From: Bacteroidota bacterium
GTDB lineage: Bacteria; Bacteroidota; Bacteroidia; Bacteroidales; Lentimicrobiaceae
DNA length: 7,278 bases
Direction: 5' to 3'
Assembly (NCBI GenBank): GCA_023428585.1
Contig: JAEYXG010000039.1
Location: 1 to 7,278, forward strand
Part shown: one piece after another, positions 5,533 through 7,278 of the stretch
Position numbering within the stretch: the stretch's first letter is position 1
Layout of the letters: each line of letters starts with the position of its first letter
The notes under the pieces: model-generated
What the model was told of the DNA's origin: nothing
Seen by the model: the letters and a program-made list of their open reading frames with translations, nothing else
The model's database searches: none
Program-made: the position numbers and the translations under genes

Positions 5533-6222
5533 ATGAATAAAGTAGTAAAAGATGCGAAAGAAGCCATAGCTGGAATCAAGGATGGCATGACTTTAATGGT
5601 AGGCGGTTTCGGATTAAGTGGAATTCCCGAGAACTGCATTACGGCATTAGTTGAAAGTGGAACCAAGGATTTGACTTGTATTTCTAATAATGCAGGAGTT
5701 GATGATTTTGGTTTGGGATTATTGCTTCAGAAAAGGCAAGTTAAGAAGATGATTTCTTCTTATGTGGGCGAAAATGCTGAATTTGAGCGTCAACTCTTGG
5801 CTGGTGAATTAGAAGTTGATTTGATTCCTCAAGGAACACTTGCTGAAAGATGTAGAGCTGGTGGAGCAGGTATTCCCGCGTTTTATGTGCCAGCAGGTTA
5901 TGGTACCGAGGTGGCAGAGAATAAGGAAGTAAGAGTTTTTAATGGCAAACCTCACCTGCTTGAATACGGATTGGTGGCTGACTTTGCAATTGTGAAAGCA
6001 TGGAAGGGAGACACTCATGGTAATTTAATTTATCGAAACACTGCAAATAATTTTAATCAACCTATGGCAACTGCTGGAAAGATAACAATTGCCGAAGTTG
6101 AGGAATTGGTTCCAGCAGGCACACTTGATCCTAATATGATACATACCCCAGGAATTTATGTTCAACGAATCTTTCAGGGTAAGAACTATGAGAAACGAAT
6201 TGAAAGAAAGACTGAACGTTAA
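5533..6222 (+). CDS. scoA: 3-oxoacid CoA-transferase subunit A (succinyl-CoA:acetoacetate type)
   Basis: ScoA is one half of the enzyme that moves CoA from succinyl-CoA to acetoacetate, yielding acetoacetyl-CoA and succinate in the cytoplasm. Its 229 residues match the usual subunit length (about 230). The CoA-transferase signature 1 is clear: DGMTLMVGGFGLSGIPEN (17-34). Further family blocks are ISNNAGVDDFGLGLLL (50-65), SSYVGENAEFERQ (75-87), LIPQGTLAERCRAGGAGIPAFY (97-118) and the C-terminal TPGIYVQRIFQG. The start is ATG; the 22 bases before it hold no Shine-Dalgarno sequence. scoB follows after 89 bases without a clear terminator, so the two are probably co-transcribed. The real CoA donor could differ (for example butyryl-CoA), which sequence alone does not settle. 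Confidence 0.95.
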   Translation: MNKVVKDAKEAIAGIKDGMTLMVGGFGLSGIPENCITALVESGTKDLTCISNNAGVDDFGLGLLLQKRQVKKMISSYVGENAEFERQLLAGELEVDLIPQGTLAERCRAGGAGIPAFYVPAGYGTEVAENKEVRVFNGKPHLLEYGLVADFAIVKAWKGDTHGNLIYRNTANNFNQPMATAGKITIAEVEELVPAGTLDPNMIHTPGIYVQRIFQGKNYEKRIERKTER

Positions 6223-6311
6223 ATAGTGAAAGAGATATAATGTTCGCATTTCTACCAGATAATATGCTGATTAGAGAATTGTAGTACAAATTTTATTAAA
6301 GATTTAACCAA

Positions 6312-6968
6312 ATGGCTTTAACAAAAGAACAAATAGCGCAACGTATTGCTAAAGAATTAAAAGATGGTTATTATGTAAACTTGGGTATTGGTATCCCAAC
6401 CCTGGTTGCAAATTATATTCCTGAAGGTGTAGAGGTGATTTTACAGTCAGAGAATGGAATGTTGGGCATTGGGCCTTTTCCACTTCAGGGAGAAGCTGAT
6501 CCTGATTTAATAAATGCTGGAAAACAGACGGTTACTGTATTACCAGGAGGGTCATTCTTTGATTCTTCCACTAGTTTTGGAATGATACGTGGCGGTCATG
6601 TTGATCTGACTGTGCTTGGTGCATTTGAAGTGACTGATAAAGGGGATATTGCAAGTTGGAAGATACCTGGAAAAATGGTTAAAGGAATGGGCGGAGCAAT
6701 GGACCTTGTTGCTTCAGCAAAAAATATTGTTGTGGCCATGCAACATACAAGTAAGGATGGACAATCCAAACTCCTAAAAGAGTGTTCTCTGCCCCTCACT
6801 GGTGTTGGCTGCGTTAAGAAAATAGTTAGTGATTTGGCTGTCATTGATGTTACTGATGAGGGCTTTAAGTTACTCGAGAGAGCTCCCGGTGTTACAGTAG
6901 AAGATATTAGAAAAGCAACTGAAGGAAGGTTGATTGTTGAAGGTGAAATCCCTGAAATGCAATTTTAG
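6312..6968 (+). CDS. scoB: 3-oxoacid CoA-transferase subunit B (succinyl-CoA:acetoacetate type)
   Basis: ScoB is the catalytic half of the CoA-transferase formed with ScoA. Its 218 residues are the normal subunit length. The signature LQSENGMLGIGP (44-55) contains the catalytic glutamate E47, which forms the enzyme-CoA thioester. Other family blocks are NLGIGIPTLVANYIP (23-37), GGSFFDSSTSFGMIRGGHVDLTVLGAFEV (79-107), IPGKMVKGMGGAMDLV (118-133) and the C-terminal LLERAPGVTVEDI. The ATG at 6312 is preceded at once by TTTAACCAA, a 9-base string also found 8 bases before the scoA start. There is no Shine-Dalgarno sequence, as is common in Bacteroidota. The next gene downstream, 180 bases away on the same strand, is an HMG-CoA-lyase-like gene, which would supply the acetoacetate. 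Confidence 0.95.
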   Translation: MALTKEQIAQRIAKELKDGYYVNLGIGIPTLVANYIPEGVEVILQSENGMLGIGPFPLQGEADPDLINAGKQTVTVLPGGSFFDSSTSFGMIRGGHVDLTVLGAFEVTDKGDIASWKIPGKMVKGMGGAMDLVASAKNIVVAMQHTSKDGQSKLLKECSLPLTGVGCVKKIVSDLAVIDVTDEGFKLLERAPGVTVEDIRKATEGRLIVEGEIPEMQF

Positions 6969-7148
6969 AGATCTGAAGACACATTCTCTCAAATGGTAAG
7001 CTTACTTAATTAGTTGTAAAGTGAACATTTGATTTAATTTGTATGTTAATTTCTGCCCTAGAGATTAAATAAGTTATTGAGCAAAATTTATTTTCAATTT
7101 GCTTTGATGATCTAATCTTGATGCAATTATTTAAAATTCGACAATAAT

Positions 7149-7278
7149 ATGAATTTCCCAAAGAAAGTAACCATTGGTGATATAACCGTACGCGACGGTT
7201 TTCAGCATGAAGAAAAATTCATTCCTACTGATGCTAAGATTTGGGTAGCAGAGCAACTTATACTAGCTGGTTTCAAAC
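7149..7278 (+). CDS. HMG-CoA-lyase-like protein (DRE-TIM metallolyase family), N-terminal part only
   Basis: An ATG at 7149 opens a frame that runs 43 codons to the window edge. The peptide begins MNFPKKVTIGDITVRDGFQH and continues with EEKFIPTDAKIWVAEQLILAGFK. This matches the first strand and helix of HMGL-like TIM barrels: R15-D16-G-x-Q corresponds to the RDGLQ motif, in which the Arg is catalytic and the Asp binds the divalent metal. HMG-CoA lyase splits HMG-CoA into acetyl-CoA and acetoacetate, the substrate of the adjoining ScoAB. The motif is unusual, with VRDGFQHEE where standard lyases have PRDGLQNE, so a relative acting on another acyl-CoA is possible. Nothing resembling a strong terminator or promoter is seen in the 180 bases after scoB. 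Confidence 0.75.
   Translation, partial: MNFPKKVTIGDITVRDGFQHEEKFIPTDAKIWVAEQLILAGFK

Noticed and set aside
6596..6844. 82-codon minus-strand frame opposite scoB
   Set aside because: It is antisense to the conserved core of scoB and its sequence resembles no protein family I know.
6967..7005. AGAGA/TCTCT pair and the perfect palindrome GTAAGCTTAC just after scoB
   Set aside because: The first has a 5-bp stem with a 13-base loop; the second is a 10-base palindrome that cannot form a hairpin. Neither has a T-run, and both are expected by chance.
7080..7103. Inverted repeat AGCAAA/TTTGCT considered as the scoB terminator
   Set aside because: The stem is 6 AT-rich bp with a 12-base loop, no T-run follows, and it lies over 100 bases past the scoB stop.
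1..7278. CRISPR arrays, tRNA or rRNA genes, toxin-antitoxin pairs, phage genes
   Set aside because: No spaced direct repeats, cloverleaf or rRNA-like sequence was seen, and no small gene pair or phage protein was recognised.

Overview
The window looks like chromosomal DNA of an AT-rich Bacteroidota bacterium, probably from a lineage carrying the gld (gliding/type IX secretion) genes. The strongest evidence is an adjacent gldE-gldD pair, which is characteristic of that phylum. Supporting signs are the lack of Shine-Dalgarno sequences before the starts and several promoter-like elements of the Bacteroidota -7 type (TAnnTTTG). The genus cannot be read from this sequence.

Layout. Bases 1-131 hold the end of a plus-strand reading frame that runs into an insertion sequence. 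Bases 132-1466 are a complete IS256-family element with near-perfect 22-bp terminal inverted repeats and one intact DDE transposase gene (minus strand). Bases 1531-3549 are gldD and gldE (minus strand, gldE first). A clear hairpin-plus-T-run terminator at about 3629-3656 ends the next minus-strand unit, which consists of a butyrate-kinase family gene (3695-4771) and, upstream of it, a GAF-domain gene resembling free methionine-R-sulfoxide reductase (4882-5346). Bases 5347-5532 are a divergent promoter region. The plus strand then carries scoA (5533-6222), scoB (6312-6968) and the first 43 codons of an HMG-CoA-lyase-like gene (7149 to the window edge).

How the genes fit together. ScoA and ScoB form a 3-oxoacid (acetoacetate) CoA-transferase. 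If the truncated last gene is an HMG-CoA lyase, the plus-strand genes describe one short route: HMG-CoA is cleaved to acetyl-CoA and acetoacetate, and the acetoacetate is activated to acetoacetyl-CoA. This is the end of leucine breakdown and of ketone-body use. The butyrate-kinase homologue would add short-chain acyl phosphate chemistry, but no phosphotransbutyrylase is present here. GldD and GldE belong to a separate envelope system.

Most of the window is ordinary. The most interesting signal is the butyrate-kinase homologue. Its acyl-side residues look conserved, but all three nucleotide/phosphate-binding loops of the ASKHA fold depart from the family pattern. Lesser points are the insertion sequence without a target duplication, the missing ATG of gldE, a nested hairpin between the GAF gene and the kinase gene, and unusual active-site surroundings in the GAF protein and the HMGL-like protein. 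I found no wholly new multi-gene system, tRNA, rRNA or CRISPR array. Every gene-free stretch is shorter than 300 bases.
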